A stretch of 5,998 bases of DNA, from positions 1-5,998 of the forward strand of contig JAEXXW010000640.1 of the NCBI GenBank assembly GCA_023405565.1, in the 5' to 3' direction. A model generated the notes under the pieces. The model did not search any database. It had not been told where the DNA came from and saw nothing but the letters and a program-made list of their open reading frames with translations. Both the position numbers and the translations under genes were made by a program. Source of the DNA: Pseudomonadota bacterium. GTDB lineage: Bacteria > Pseudomonadota > Alphaproteobacteria > Rhizobiales > Xanthobacteraceae. Below, piece by piece: positions 5,980-5,998 of the stretch (the first letter of the stretch is position 1; each line of letters opens with the position of its first letter).

Positions 5980-5998
5980 CTAGCACGCGCCCCGACCT

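Noticed and set aside
5204..5983. Plus-strand open frame (259 codons) opposite the SDR domain.
   Set aside because: It is antisense to a clear Rossmann-fold coding region; its composition looks like a shadow frame and no ribosome site stands out.

Overview
The window is GC-rich (about 60% by eye) with strong third-position GC bias, which leaves long open frames antisense to real genes. The gene families and a tandem palindromic intergenic repeat suggest an alphaproteobacterium, plausibly of the Bradyrhizobiaceae/Xanthobacteraceae type (order Hyphomicrobiales). This is inference; no rRNA or tRNA is present to confirm it.

Left block (1-2038): two minus-strand genes of a NitT/TauT (SsuBC-like) ABC importer: an inner-membrane permease and, downstream, an ATPase cut by the window edge after its Q-loop. 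A divergent FCD-type GntR regulator is read on the plus strand. Three copies of a GTATGCA-cored, partly palindromic motif lie in the 168-bp intergenic region, two of them directly before the regulator start. This fits a locally acting, autoregulated repressor controlling an uptake system. No substrate-binding protein is visible, and the substrate cannot be named.

Middle block (2039-4042): a 246-bp spacer with a stem-loop, a weak promoter-like pair and a perfect inverted repeat precedes two plus-strand genes 18 bp apart. The first is a Tat-exported metallo-beta-lactamase-fold hydrolase (COG1237-like). The second is a SCO1/SenC-type protein with CxxxC and a distal His. Both products should act in the periplasm.

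Right block (4043-5998): a pair of palindromes separates the convergent gene sets. On the minus strand, a fusion of an atypical NAD(P)-binding SDR domain with a C-terminal DoxX-like membrane domain (438 aa) is followed, with an 11-bp overlap, by a DCC-family (DUF393) thiol-disulfide oxidoreductase. They look like one redox-related transcription unit of unknown substrate. The final 99 bp hold no gene, only the leader of the SDR-DoxX gene with an inverted repeat.

I see no mobile element, CRISPR array, tRNA or rRNA. All genes belong to known families; the less explored points are the gene pairings, the candidate operators and the substituted catalytic residue in the SDR domain.
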